DNA of 64,000 bases, taken from the NCBI GenBank assembly GCA_019973155.2, contig BPQB01000104.1:35909-99908 (forward strand), given 5' to 3'. Position numbers and translations under genes: made by a program. A model generated the notes under the pieces. It was given only the letters and a program-made list of their open reading frames with translations. It ran no database searches and was not told where the DNA came from. Origin of the DNA: Phanerochaete sordida. Taxonomy: Eukaryota > Basidiomycota > Agaricomycetes > Polyporales > Phanerochaetaceae. This document shows, piece after piece, positions 22,631 to 33,040 of the stretch (positions are counted from its first letter, which is position 1; each line of letters starts with the position of its first letter).

Positions 22631-24015
22631 CTACACCGCACGAGCAAGGAGACACGTACAGCTTCCCAGTGTTCCCGCCAAAGAAGAGCAGCTGGAACGC
22701 CTCGGGGGTGTTCTCGATGGCCTCGACGACGTGAAACTGGCGGTTCAGCTTGCACTCGTGGATCGCCTTCACGAGCTGCGCGCGGCCCTCTGCGTAGCGG
22801 CTCTCGTAGTCAAAGCTGGGGAGGTGTCAGCGCGAGAGGATGAGCAGGAACAGTGGGCGTACATGAGGAAGCCCTTCATTGTCGCGCGCGCCATGACGAG
22901 CTGGAAGTAGTTTGTGATGCCCCTCGGCTTCGAGTCTGCGGCGGTTCAGCGGATAGGCTCAGATCGCTACTGAGCAATGAACTTACTGTACTCAGAGGTC
23001 GCGCCTGTGGAAGACTGTCAGCCGTTTTCTCTGCCATCACAGACCATTGGGAACGTACCACACAATACGACCCTCGCACCACGGTTCAGCTGCATGGGCG
23101 CAAGATCCAGGATCTCGCCGCCAACGTTATCAAAACACCTATCGAGCTTCGGCGCAGCCGCAGCGAAGTCCGCACGGAAGCTCGCGCTCTTGTAGCCGAC
23201 AGCCTTGTCGACGCCGAGCTCGCGCTCGAGCCACTCGCACTTCTCATGCTCGCGACGACACGCGCACCGGCGCGCTTCGCGAGCTGGCACACGACGTTGC
23301 CCGTCACGCCCGCGGCGCCTGAGACGACAAGGGTCTCACCTGCTTTGAGGTTCGCGACATCGAAGAGGCCCTGTGGGAGGATGTGAGACGAGGCGGGACG
23401 TGTAGTGCGGCTCCACTGACGAAGTATGCGGCGAGACCTGCTCATCTGAGTGAGCGGAAAGGGCCATCTCGGTGCGCGCTGTTCACGTACCAGTTGTGCC
23501 AAGGGGCCCTAGCAGGTCAATGGCGTCGCAGCCCTGGGGAACGCTGGAGCGAGAGCGCGGTCACGACCATGATGCGCCGCCCGATCGAAGTGGACCTGCT
23601 TACTCGACTTTCTGCAGCGCTTTCGCGCCGTGCACGCCGTACTCTGTCCATCCTGCGATCGTGCCCGTCAGAATCTCAGCCCCGCCGCACCAACCTTTCT
23701 ACTCACCGACGAGCCCATCGACGAGGTCCGAGTCGCCCACCTTCAGACCGCTGCCCGCGCTCGCCTCGACGACGACGCCGAGCCCGAAGCTGCGCATGAC
23801 ATCGCCGGCCTCAATCGGCGCGAAGTGCCCCGACTCGGGGTTCAGCCAGCGGCGCGCGTGCGGGTCGAGCGAGAGGTAGAGCGTCTTGACGAGGACTCCT
23901 CGCCCGTCTGTGGATGCAGGTCGAGCGGCGCGCGCTCCGCGCGGAAGTGCGACGGCGTCGCGGCGCCCGTGGGGCGTTCTTGCAAGACGATGCGCGTGTA
24001 GGTCGTAGAAGACAT
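22631..24015 (-). pseudogene. NADP-dependent medium-chain oxidoreductase, copy 2 (frameshifted)
   Basis: Nearly the whole family can be followed from the ATG at 24015 to the stop at 22631. Landmarks are MSSTTYTRIVLQERPTG, VLVKTLYLSLDPHARRWLNP, GLGVVVEAS, WTEYGVHGAKALQKVE, IDLLGPLGTTG, GLFDVANLKAGETLVVSGAA with GVTGNVVCQLAKRAG, then FDNVGGEILD and FHVVEAIENTPEAFQLLFGG at the end. Two lesions are visible. One is a 2-nt gain between GE and VLVKTL (about 23,898). The other is a net 10-nt loss after GARVVA (about 23,252) relative to copy 1. Exons are otherwise bounded by good GT..AG sites. These enzymes reduce activated double bonds of alkenals and enones with NADPH. The different lesions in the two copies mean they decayed independently. 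Confidence 0.8.
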
Positions 24016-25679
24016 GGTGTACGGTGTGTGGCATGTGGCGCGTGTAGCGCTGCTATATGTACGGGTCCCCCGGCGGCCGCCATCGTGACTCAGCCCAGGC
24101 GCGTCCGATGTGACGAGCCGCGCTGAGGACGCGGATGCTGCGGGAGCTGGGCGACATTGTCCCAGGGGATGTCAGAGAGTATGCGAGGCCCGGCGCAGCG
24201 CCATTGGTCGAATAGGCGTTGGGCCCGACGTACACGGATGAAGATCCTGCCTCGGCCCGGGTCCTAGAGAACGTTCGTTATTTGTAGAATTGACGATATA
24301 GCGTCATCAGCCTGCTTCTGAACGAGGTCAGCGTGAGCGCAGTCGACAACGTCTCACGATCGTCTGAGTCACTTCGCAGGGAAGGCGGCTGGGCACCGTC
24401 GGAGGTAGGTTCCGAGGAGCGCCTACAGCGTCGTTGACGAGATTCGTGGACGTGGAGGCCGATAGGCGTGCACATGAAACACGAGCCAGCGGAAGAAGCA
24501 TGTATGTGGATTTAGAAGCAGCTGAGAGGGACCGTGACCGGCGCGCGAAGTACGGCGGCGGCAGAGCAGCATCGGCGCGATAGACGAAGGTACGGTCTTT
24601 ATATTCGAGGATGAGACAAGGCTGAGGGGTTTCACGCAGCACCGTCCAAATCATAGCGCGAAGCGTATCGAATGCTTCTCTTTCGCGTCTACGATGCTGC
24701 AAGTGTTAGGCCATGTTGAGAGACTAAAGGTGTATATATGCGCACCTCGATGCCTTTGCATATCTTTTACACAGCATATAGCCATACCTCGCCTTTGTCA
24801 AGAAAGGTGCAAGGCCTCAAGGAGCCTCCGTTCGACGGAGAAGAGCTGCACTCGCGGAGTTCAGCTGGAGACGAACGATGTGCCACGGAGCGTCGTAATA
24901 GGTCGTCAACTACTTTTGCGGTAGAGTTAATCAGTATTACACTTGCCTCGGCTGCATGTCCTGCGCGTGTAGACATAGTCTCAAGGCTCTTGTATTCCAG
25001 TCCGTGTTGAAAGAGTGTGGCCCAGCCATCTGTCGAAGTCATGAGACGGCCTACTATAGCTCTGAGTTGTATTCGAGCGTTGTTCGCGGGGCGGTAGTTG
25101 GCTCCATCCTGATGCTTCTGAGCACGTGAAAATTGCCTTCATCCAGCAACACAAGAGTACTTGACTCGAAAAAGGTAGGTGGTGGTGGTGGTAAGACGAG
25201 AGCGCCACGGGACGCTGGCGAAAGAGAGAGAAACGCGTGGCGGTAAGCGCCCTGATTTTCCGGCTTGGATGGTGCGTTCTTCGCTGCGTGTACCATCATC
25301 ATGACAGTTCCCCTTGATAACCCCCTTGCGGAGTCACAGGGACTGGACTTTGGACAGGGCATATCCCGTGCCGGCGAGGACTTGTATGCCATGCGCGACA
25401 TCCGCTCGAACGGCACGGGGCACGCGAATCCGACGCCGGATACGGCGGGTTGTACATGGCTTGGCATACGGACACATGCTAGTATGGTGTCCTCAGGGCG
25501 ATTCGACGAACATGCTCGAGCGCTGCAACATGACGCGTTTATTCGGCTGAGAAATGATGCACGATCTAGGAAGACAGGCTACTGCTTACTAGTGGACGAC
25601 TGAGGTCTCCGGCTGCGCCAGTATAGTACATACACACGAAGAGCTGCTGGAGGTCATGCGGCAAAGTAGAGTACAGAGA
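24016..25679. other. Spacer, partly block-specific
   Basis: About 1.7 kb between the oxidoreductase start and the MYND gene. It is longer than the equivalent 0.6 kb of the left block and contains a (GGT)n microsatellite. Minus-strand frames at 24328-24702 and 25054-25467 are open but unrecognised. I see no inverted-repeat ends that would prove a transposon. Confidence 0.4.
25178..25192 (+). repeat. (GGT)n microsatellite
   Basis: Five GGT units preceded by GGTA. It lies in non-coding sequence of the longer spacer in block A'. Confidence 0.75.
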
Positions 25680-26826
25680 TCAGGAAAACGGCAGATGCGA
25701 AAGGAGGGGGCAAGGAGTACAATCTAGCGCGACGCGCCACATTACGCGGGCTATGGACCAGTCAGTAATTGCCAACAACTTATGATTCAACCGACGTACG
25801 ATGCGCAGCCCATATACATTGTGGACATCGTTCCAGATCATCCGATTGAGGGACCTTCACGGAACTTCAGCTCAAGGCAAAATTGAAGTGCCGAGCTACT
25901 CACACGAGTAAGAAGATTGGACACTCCTGGAACCTCCTGCTGGCGTTGCTGATGTCGTTGTGGTTGATGTTTACACGAGTGGAGTACTCGTATTCGTTAT
26001 CGCGTGACCAGAATTTGAAGGTGATGTAAAACGCATCGTTCCCAGTGGCAGCCTCATAGAAGACGTCCTTAAGATCCTCGTCACGCCGCTCGAATGAGAC
26101 ACGATGAAGTTGTAGGACGCGTTGAGCTTCGTTTGCGATGTTAGGAAAGGTCGTACAGTAGACGATGATCGTTCGCTGGAGGCCAAGGCCGCGATTGTGC
26201 TCTGCACCGAGGAAAATCACGGCAAAGCCGGCCAAGATCTGTATCAGCTCGTTATCCTCTCCGAAGCGACGTGCTGCGTTCAGGAGAACGGAGGGCGTAA
26301 TGCTTTCGTTGGAAGGAGAAACGCAATGCTTCTTGTGACGGGGCCTGATAATAGACTGAGTGTCTCTCTAGCGTTCTGAAGGAAGAGGAATACCAATCGA
26401 GGCGTTGGCACTGATAATTGCGGGAAATTGCGTTGACAACTGATCAGCGGCGTATACAGTGATGTCTTTGCACCTCTCGTACCTTTGTGCAGCAATAGTA
26501 CGACCGAGAACACTAAGAAAGGCGTCGATTGACTATCAATGACCCGGAGACGGCGAAGATAGTACTACTACATATACGAGACTGACCTTGCTACATCGGT
26601 GCAGCGCTGTATCTGCCACAGAGGGACAGCCAGGCTGCCCGTACCTGGAGCACGTATTAGGCGAGGCAGGGGGTGCTCCATGCGTCTGCCGACGCATATC
26701 GGGCTGATAATCCGAATCAACATGCTTGGTGGCAGCCACCAGATCGACGTCGGCACCGTTCGGGGGGAAACCGGATTGCAGGAAAATGGAGGCGAGCTGC
26801 GCGTTGGAAGAAAGCTGAGCATTCAT
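25680..26826 (-). CDS. MYND zinc-finger protein, copy 2 (300 aa)
   Basis: Five exons: 26587-26826, 26483-26512, 26394-26410, 25904-26344 and 25680-25854; total 903 nt. The zinc finger spans residues 59-103: C59, (C67), C78-x2-C81, C87-x3-C91, H99-x3-C103, with HRCSKCSRSYYCCTKCQRLD then WPRHKKHC. As in copy 1 the second Cys of the first canonical pair is missing (Tyr62), and a Cys eight residues after C59 is conserved. The rest (LQRTIIVYCTTFPNIANEAQ, NDAFYITFKFWSRDNEYEYS, VYGLRIVRRL) is a shared domain I cannot name. MYND fingers bind proline-rich partner peptides, often in transcriptional regulators. The position between the oxidoreductase and F-box genes matches copy 1. The product is shorter than copy 1 because the stop is reached earlier. 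Confidence 0.8.
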
Positions 26827-27473
26827 CTTAAGTAATGGCAGAATGACGAGCGTTGCGACGCAGAGGGCCGGGTGGCAGTCGGAAGATAGTCGTGGATGGT
26901 GAGGGAGCGGGGGAAAGTTGCGAACGGCTCGAGCATCTGAGGTCTTGGCTCCTTATATGTGACAGTGAGAAGCACGTCACGCCAGTGACGCAGTTGACAT
27001 GAGAAGGGGGAATGAATCAGGGGAGCTCTGCGAGATGACAGCACCAGAGGTCCAGACCCTATGATGGGCCCGCACCTCTCTCGTAGGCAGGGTGGTCTCT
27101 GCAGCTCTACAATGTTGCAAATTTCATGAGCAGTGTTTCGGAAAGAAGCCCAGCTCGACATGTCGCCCATGGAGCTGCGAAGCCCCCAGCGAGCTGTGGA
27201 GGAGCGCGAGAGACAGCACATGCTTTGTCACCGAACGCCACAAAGGCTTACCACAACAACGCCAAACACGAACATGTCAGGCGCGAGACCTCGATATCCT
27301 CGACAGCAGGGCTTCGCCCACATTCTGCAGGTTTGCACCTTTCCATTCGATTCGTTGCAAGTCTACATATCTTGGGTTCTATGAGTACCTCTACATGTCC
27401 ACGTCGTTCAGGAACAAGCATATAACCATCCATCCATTTGGAAGCACACCTTGCGTAAAATCCCAGCCGAGCC

Positions 27474-29382
27474 TCACACCTTGACCCTCCTGACTTCGTA
27501 CTTCGCTTTCTCGCCATCGCGCACGAGAACGACGACCTTGCCAGCGCCCTCCTCCCAGTGGTCGACACGCCGGAGCTTCGCGCACTTCCACACGAGCGTC
27601 GACGCGATCTCCTCGTTCTTGCGGAGGCGACTCCGCTCCGAGAGCGACACGGCGCTCGTCGTGTCTGTCGTGGACACCTCGTAGAAGAGGCGCACGCCGT
27701 GGAACGTCGTCAGCTCGGCGAGCGGCGAGAGCACGGTGAGCCATTCTGCCTGAGGGGCCGTCAGAGGCGCGCGTTCGGGGACAATGGCGGGAACGTACCA
27801 GGTTGGCAGGCGCAGACGACGTCGCGACAGGCGCGCCGTTAGTGCGCTTGCCGACATCGAGCCAGACGAGCTTCGGCACGCAGGTCACGAGTCGCCGGAC
27901 ATCCTCGACCTCGTTCCAGCCAGCCAGCTCGATGCGCTTCATGTTTGCGCCAGCGCTCTTCAACCCCGCGAGGAGCTTGTCGTCCCACCCACTCCCGTTG
28001 AGCTTCACTCCCTTGAGCACCTCAAGCGGCCGTCCACCGTCTGCGGAGCACGGGCAGTGTAGTAGCGCGCTCGTGAAGTCGCGGTTGCTCCGCAGCTCGC
28101 GCAGGCGCGGGAGCGAGTCGGGCGGGAGGACGAGCGTGCCGGCGGCGTTGCCGAGGGAGAGGTCGAGGTGCAGGATTTGCAGGTTCGCGTGTGCAGATAG
28201 GAAAGTCGCGGTGACGTCCAATCCGCTTTGAGGTGAGCACCAGAGGTTTGTCAGAGAGAGCGAGCGGAGCTGGGGCCAGCGCCCGCAGAGCAGGAGGTCG
28301 TCGGCGATAGGGCTCATGTACTCTCCACCACGGCGTTGGGTGTAGCCTACGGTCAAGTCCTAGAGAGATCATCGGTCGCTGTAACGAGTCCTACGACTGC
28401 TTAACGTACCTCCAGGTTAGGACAATTATTCAACATGGTCGACACACGCGTCAACGACGGAGTCTTGGTCGCACCGAATGTATGCTTCGTCGACTTGAGT
28501 GAGACAGTCCGCAGATCAGGCAGCTATACGATCATTAGCTGAAGCCCGACATTGCATGGAGGGCGAACGCACGATAGCAGGTCTCTTGCTCTGTCCAGCA
28601 CCACCACTCTCTTCATCCCTCGGAGCGAACAGCAGGTTGTCGCTGATCTCGATGTTGCTCAGCGACTGACACTTCAGGAGTGTTGGCCACACCTGCTCCA
28701 TCGAGATAGGCGAGTGGTTGCAGGACCAGGTGAACGAGCGCAAGGTCGTCATGCGAGATAAGGCTGAGACCAACAGTCGCTCGTGCTTGACATGTATCCC
28801 GAGCTCGTCGTCCGTGGACTCCAGGTCCGTGTCAGTCGTCAAGATCCCGGGCGGCAGGACCTCTCGCGCGGTCGCGCGTTCGTCCAGAACTTCGAGAACG
28901 CGTACATTGCGCGCGAGGGAGCGGATGACGATAAGATGGTTCCACAGCCGCAGCGAGCTGACCTTCCCACGGATGACGCGATACTCGAAGTGGCGGGGAA
29001 ACACGATGCCATGCATGCGCTTGCACGAGAGCGCGAGGGCAAGGAGGTCCTGCCGCGCGTCGACGTGCCCGACGATCGCGTCGAGGAGCTCGGTGGGCTG
29101 GCGCGTGAACGAGCGCTGCGACTCGGCGACGCCGACGAAGGGCTCGACGACGCCGAGGAGGTGCAGCGCGAGCGTGTGCTCCGCGGGCGTGAGGCGGTAC
29201 GCGCACCCGCCGAGGCGCGTCGGGAGCGCGACGAGCAGCTTCAGCAGCGTGTTCAGCGCCGTGAACGGGTCTGTGCGGTCATAGGCCGAGAGGTTCGTGT
29301 CGACCGAGCGCAGCGTCTTCGACCGCGCGCCCTTCGGCGCTGCTGCTGCCCGCGACGCCTTCGCTTTCACCCGAGACGACAT
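27474..29382 (-). CDS. F-box/LRR-like protein, complete copy (586 aa)
   Basis: Four exons: 28573-29382, 28410-28523, 27799-28359 and 27474-27749; total 1,761 nt with all junctions in phase 0. An F-box lies at about residues 92-136 (RQPTELLDAIVGHVDARQDL then LALALSCKRMHGIVFPRHFE), preceded by a basic Ala/Lys/Arg-rich N-terminus. The C-terminal 400 residues contain irregular leucine-rich segments (LRTVSLKSTKH, LRSLSLTNLWC, LQILHLDLSLGNAAGTL, LPRLRELRSNRDF, LVWLDVGKRTNG). F-box proteins bridge a substrate to an SCF ubiquitin ligase through Skp1; such receptors are numerous in agaricomycetes. Its 3' three exons were copied to 9.4-10.5 kb. It is divergent from eL14, sharing a 423-bp intergenic region. 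Confidence 0.85.
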
Positions 29383-29805
29383 TGCTGCGCGGTGGTGTTG
29401 GCTGGCGAGCAGAGGCGGTTGACTTCGAGAGCGCTGATGAGTCTAGCACGGCCCCGAGGGACCGCGTGGTAGCACCGGCGAATCGCGAGCCATATCCCAG
29501 GCGATATGACGCAGAGGTCGTCCTGCAAAGCGCGAGGTGCGGAAGGCGGAAAAGACGCTAGAGATCCTAAGAGGCGGGTTCATGAGGGAATATATGGCAA
29601 ACACGGTGCTGAAGGTGATGCATTGATGTAGCGAAGACGGAGGAGGAGGAGGGACGAGTCCAAGCGCGAAAGCGGAAGGCGGGCGTCGGGGCGGGGAATT
29701 AGCGCCCACGTTGCCACGTGATCACACATTTCGCACGCCTGCCGAATCAAGCGACGAACAGCGGCAAGACGGAAAACCTCGACATCGACAGCCTCAAGAC
29801 CCACC
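29383..29805. promoter_or_regulatory. Bidirectional intergenic region, F-box gene and eL14
   Basis: The 423 bp separate the two divergent start codons (29382 minus, 29806 plus), so both promoters must lie here or in the adjacent 5' leaders. No clear TATA box sits at a canonical distance from either start. A pyrimidine-rich stretch precedes the eL14 start. Confidence 0.5.
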
Positions 29806-30593
29806 ATGCCGGTGAGCAGCACGATTCGCATCTAGGACCCTTGCTGGACCGCTTCGTGGCGAAATGAGTGGCGGAAAGGGTAGTTTCGAGGGTGGATGCA
29901 GGTTTGGGTGGGTGGATGAGGGTATGGTCGCGCGGATGGGGCGGGGCTCGGGATCGGAGGACTTGGGAGGCGTACGGCGGATTCGGGCTACACGACAGCG
30001 TCCAGCAGGGTCCTATCCGTGAGCTCTGAACGTATGCTAATGCGCTTTGCGATGCTTGTAGGCCACAGAGTCAAACTTCCAGCGCTTCGTCGAGGTTGGA
30101 CGCGGTACGTCCAGAGCAATTCGCGGGACCTTCAACCCGAAGAAACTGACCTCTCTGCGCCCATATCAGTCGTCCTCCTCAAGTCCGGTCCCCAGGAAGG
30201 CCACATTGCCGTCATTGCTGAGATCATTGACCACAACCGGGTGCGTCCCAAGCGAGCTTGCATCCACTTCGCGGTGTGCTGAAGTTTTCCTAGGCAATCA
30301 TCGACGGCCCGACAACTGGTGTCCCCCGCCAGGCCTTCCCCTACCGTCACCTCACCCTCACTCCCCTCCGCCTCACGAAGCTCCCCCGCGCGGCCGGCTC
30401 CGGTGCCATCAAGAAGGCCCTCGAGAAGGAGGCCATCGTCGAGAAGTGGGAGAAGTCCGCGTTCGCGCAGCGCCGTGCCTCCATCGCCAAGAGGCGGTCA
30501 CTCACCGACTTCCAGCGCTTCGTCGTCATGGTCGCGAAGAAGCAGCGTGCGGACCGCGTGCACAAGGCTGTCCGCGCCGCGAAGAAGGCATAA
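29806..30593 (+). CDS. RPL14: 60S ribosomal protein L14 (eL14, 139 aa)
   Basis: Four exons: 29806-29811 (only Met-Pro), 30062-30104, 30170-30240 and 30294-30593; total 420 nt. The protein begins MPATESNFQRFVEVGRVVLL, and residues after that (GHIAVIAEIIDHNRAIIDGP, RQAFPYRHLTLTPLRLTKLP) form the KOW/SH3-like fold typical of eL14. The C-terminal half is the basic helix (AFAQRRASIAKRRSLTDFQR, HKAVRAAKKA) that contacts rRNA. Length fits fungal eL14 (about 135-140 aa). It is a component of the large cytosolic ribosomal subunit. A 6-nt first exon followed by a 250-nt intron is common for fungal ribosomal-protein genes, where the first intron often carries regulatory sequence. Confidence 0.95.
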
Positions 30594-31343
30594 GCTGTCT
30601 CCACGGTGTCGAGGACGCTTTCTGGGTTTCGCGCTGGATTCCGAGGGGAGGGTTCTTTGCTCTGCACTTTTGCGCGGGATGTAGAGTCAAAACCGGCTTG
30701 GCCGCGGCTCGCCATGCCCTTGCCATATCCATTTGCATGTTCACTATGCATTCCATGAACACGACATGCCGCATGTATTTTTGCTTCTAAGTTATCGCCT
30801 GCAACGATCAGTGGATCTGACCTCACCATCGCCGGTAAAAGCCCTCTGAGCAGTCGCGGTCGCTCCTAAACCAAGTTTTCCATCGCATTTGCACTGACCT
30901 CGCCCGACCAGGAGTTTACCTCGACCAGTCCGTTGGAGGGGATATCTGGTGCTTGTTCTATCCAGTTGAGCAGCCCTTCCCTCTACTCCAGGCGACGGAT
31001 GAGCTTGAAGCTAATCAATATTGTATAGATGTCCAAGCACTGTACAGCTGTTCGTAGTCCAAACCCCTAACAAAGTACGACCCATCGAACTCCCTTGTGC
31101 GCATCCTAGCCCTGCTGCCCTAATCCACACTCAGACCGATGAGGAGCCGTTCGACCGAATTCTCCGGTTCTTCGAGCGCAAGACGGGAGGTGCTCGCAGA
31201 GCTGTCGTCCGGCCGTTTTGGCGACTTCGCGAATGACTTCGGCTGGAAGCAGTCAGACGGAGCTGCAGTGGTAGGCATAGGACGACGACTCACGACGCGC
31301 AGATGGAGCACGTTGTCGACGTCCTCGCGGATGAGCAGATTGA
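30594..31343. other. Spacer downstream of eL14
   Basis: Contains the eL14 3' untranslated region. A minus-strand frame at 31120-31311 may be a 3' exon of the next gene, but no stop-free link to it was found. Nothing else is recognised. Confidence 0.4.
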
Positions 31344-32456
31344 TCAGTCTGTCGCGGCGTCAGCTATCACGTCGGGTACGCATGCGTATAGGACGCACCC
31401 GAGGAAGAAGATTGGCGCGAAGGTGGGCTCGTAAATGAACAGCTCGTCATTCACATGTATCTGCGTCTGCGGGGCAGAGACGCCCTTGGTGTTCATGCGA
31501 AGAGCCGTGAAGCTGCTGCTATCGGCGTCGCCAACAGCAGGGTCACCTTCAGACCAGGATACGGGTTTCTGCCAGACATTGCTGAGCTGCAGCATGTACA
31601 TGTTCGACTCCCTGCCCGGCTTATGCACAGGGTCGGGCACGAGCTCGAATCCGAGCTCGAGCATCCAGTGAAGTCGCCCGTCCGGAACATGCTTCTTGGC
31701 GTCTTGCAGGACTAGATGCCTGTAGGTGGAATATTCCTGTGCGATAGCTGGGTCGATGCTGAACGCTCTGAGCATGCGACCGAATAGGTCTTTCTCGATA
31801 GTCTCGGGGTCCGCTGTGTCGCAGAATTCCCGGTGGCGGGCGCTGCGTGCGTACATGGATCTATCTCGTGCCACGGGGATTCGTATGAAGAATCACGTAC
31901 CGGTCCTGGCTTTGGCACTGAATAATCGCAGATGAGCGGCCGCCAAAGTCACTTATGAGGAGACATACCTCGACGCTGCAGTAAACGACTTGCAAGCACT
32001 GCGATAGAAGGGCGCTGTAAGTCGGGATCTGGCATTGACAGGGAAGAGGAAGCTCACATGTTTACACCGGCTCATTTTGTCCTCTGCGCCCACGCGTCCA
32101 CAATGGTCACGCTCGCAGGACACGGCAGTTCTCTTCGCCACCCTGAGATGCCTCTTGAAGATGTCGGCGAACTTCTTGTGCTCGACCAGCCTGTCCTCGC
32201 GCCACAGCTGCTTGCGGTTGACCCTCAGGCGCTTGACGACGTCGTAGCTCTCGCTGCTGCAGAACTCCGTGTTTGCCTTGGCGAAGGCGTCGGTGAACTT
32301 GAGCAGGTCGACGCCGAACCCGTCTGCCCGCGCTCCCGTAGACGCAAGGAACCGCGCCATGTCGGCGTCCGAAAAGGTCTTCTGGACGCCGAAGCGGGAG
32401 GGAGTAGGGTGGGCGGCCCAGTGACGGGCTGCGGCGCGTCGTTCGCGGCGTCCCAT
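31344..32456 (-). CDS. Unrecognised protein-coding gene
   Basis: Two segments look coding. The first, 32142-32456, starts at an ATG (MGRRERRAAARHW) and continues through FSDADMARFLASTGARADGF and KQLWREDRLVEHKKFADIFK. The second, 31344-31874, runs through DPETIEKDLFGRMLRAFSID, HWMLELGFELVPDPVHKPG and FFLGCVLYACVPDVIADA to a stop. A small exon at about 31969-32028 (TYSALLSQCLQVVYC) may join them. The connection to the second segment would need a very short exon or an odd splice site, so the structure is unsettled. I recognise no domain. The third positions are G/C-rich like its neighbours, which supports a real gene. Confidence 0.5.
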
Positions 32457-33040
32457 GCTGTCGAGTACAGAGAGGAGCTCTGGGGGATCCGTGGGACGAG
32501 TACGGAGACGCCGACCTTAAATGCAAGTGGGCTGCGCGAACGGGACCGCTGGACCCCTATGAGCCAGCTCGGCTACTCCTTAAACGTGCGACCTCACGCG
32601 CAAGACGGCGGCGTCCGGCGGATGCCTGGAGTTGTCTGCCTCCGCCGCAATCTCGACTCTTCCATGCATCTTGGCAGGGACAAGACACGTTTCAGTTGAC
32701 GGAATCGCCAGGCCCGTCGCTCTCCTCAGAGTACTATCGGTACCGTGGCGTCGACACCGCGCCACACCAGAGACTAGGCCAAGCGCCCAAGGCACGACAG
32801 GACTAGGTCTGTCAACGAGCCGTACGGCGCACATGACTACTCGAAGGCATAGCGAGCAGTTGTTTCCAAACACAGAGTGGAGAAATGTCAAAGCTGTATT
32901 GTGCTGGAGAGGGGATGCTGGATATCGCGGTAAATAGTACATGGTGGTGACAGCAATGCGACTGAGTTGTGGGCTAGTGATGCGCGACAGAACATGAAAG
33001 TGAGAGATTGTTCATCCTTGAAATGACAGAAGTACTCTCG
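32457..33040. other. Spacer upstream of the unrecognised gene
   Basis: Lies between the start of the 31.3-32.5 kb gene and the 3' end of the tRNA ligase gene, both on the minus strand. No coding feature supported. Confidence 0.4.

Larger units (their letters stand above)
18600..28620 (+). repeat. Segmental duplication, right copy (block A')
   Basis: This is the counterpart of 1.35-10.6 kb with identical gene order and strands. It is about 0.8 kb longer, mainly through extra sequence between the oxidoreductase and MYND genes. A direct-repeat insertion of roughly 130 bp lies near 18.86-18.99 kb. It joins without a break to exon 1 of the complete F-box gene and then to the conserved eL14 gene. 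The right copy is therefore the likely source and the left copy the derived one (inference). Confidence 0.85.

Noticed and set aside
27391..28356. Single minus-strand frame of 321 codons
   Set aside because: It follows F-box exon 3 but then runs through the intron at 27,750-27,798 in a frame that differs from the conserved last exon.
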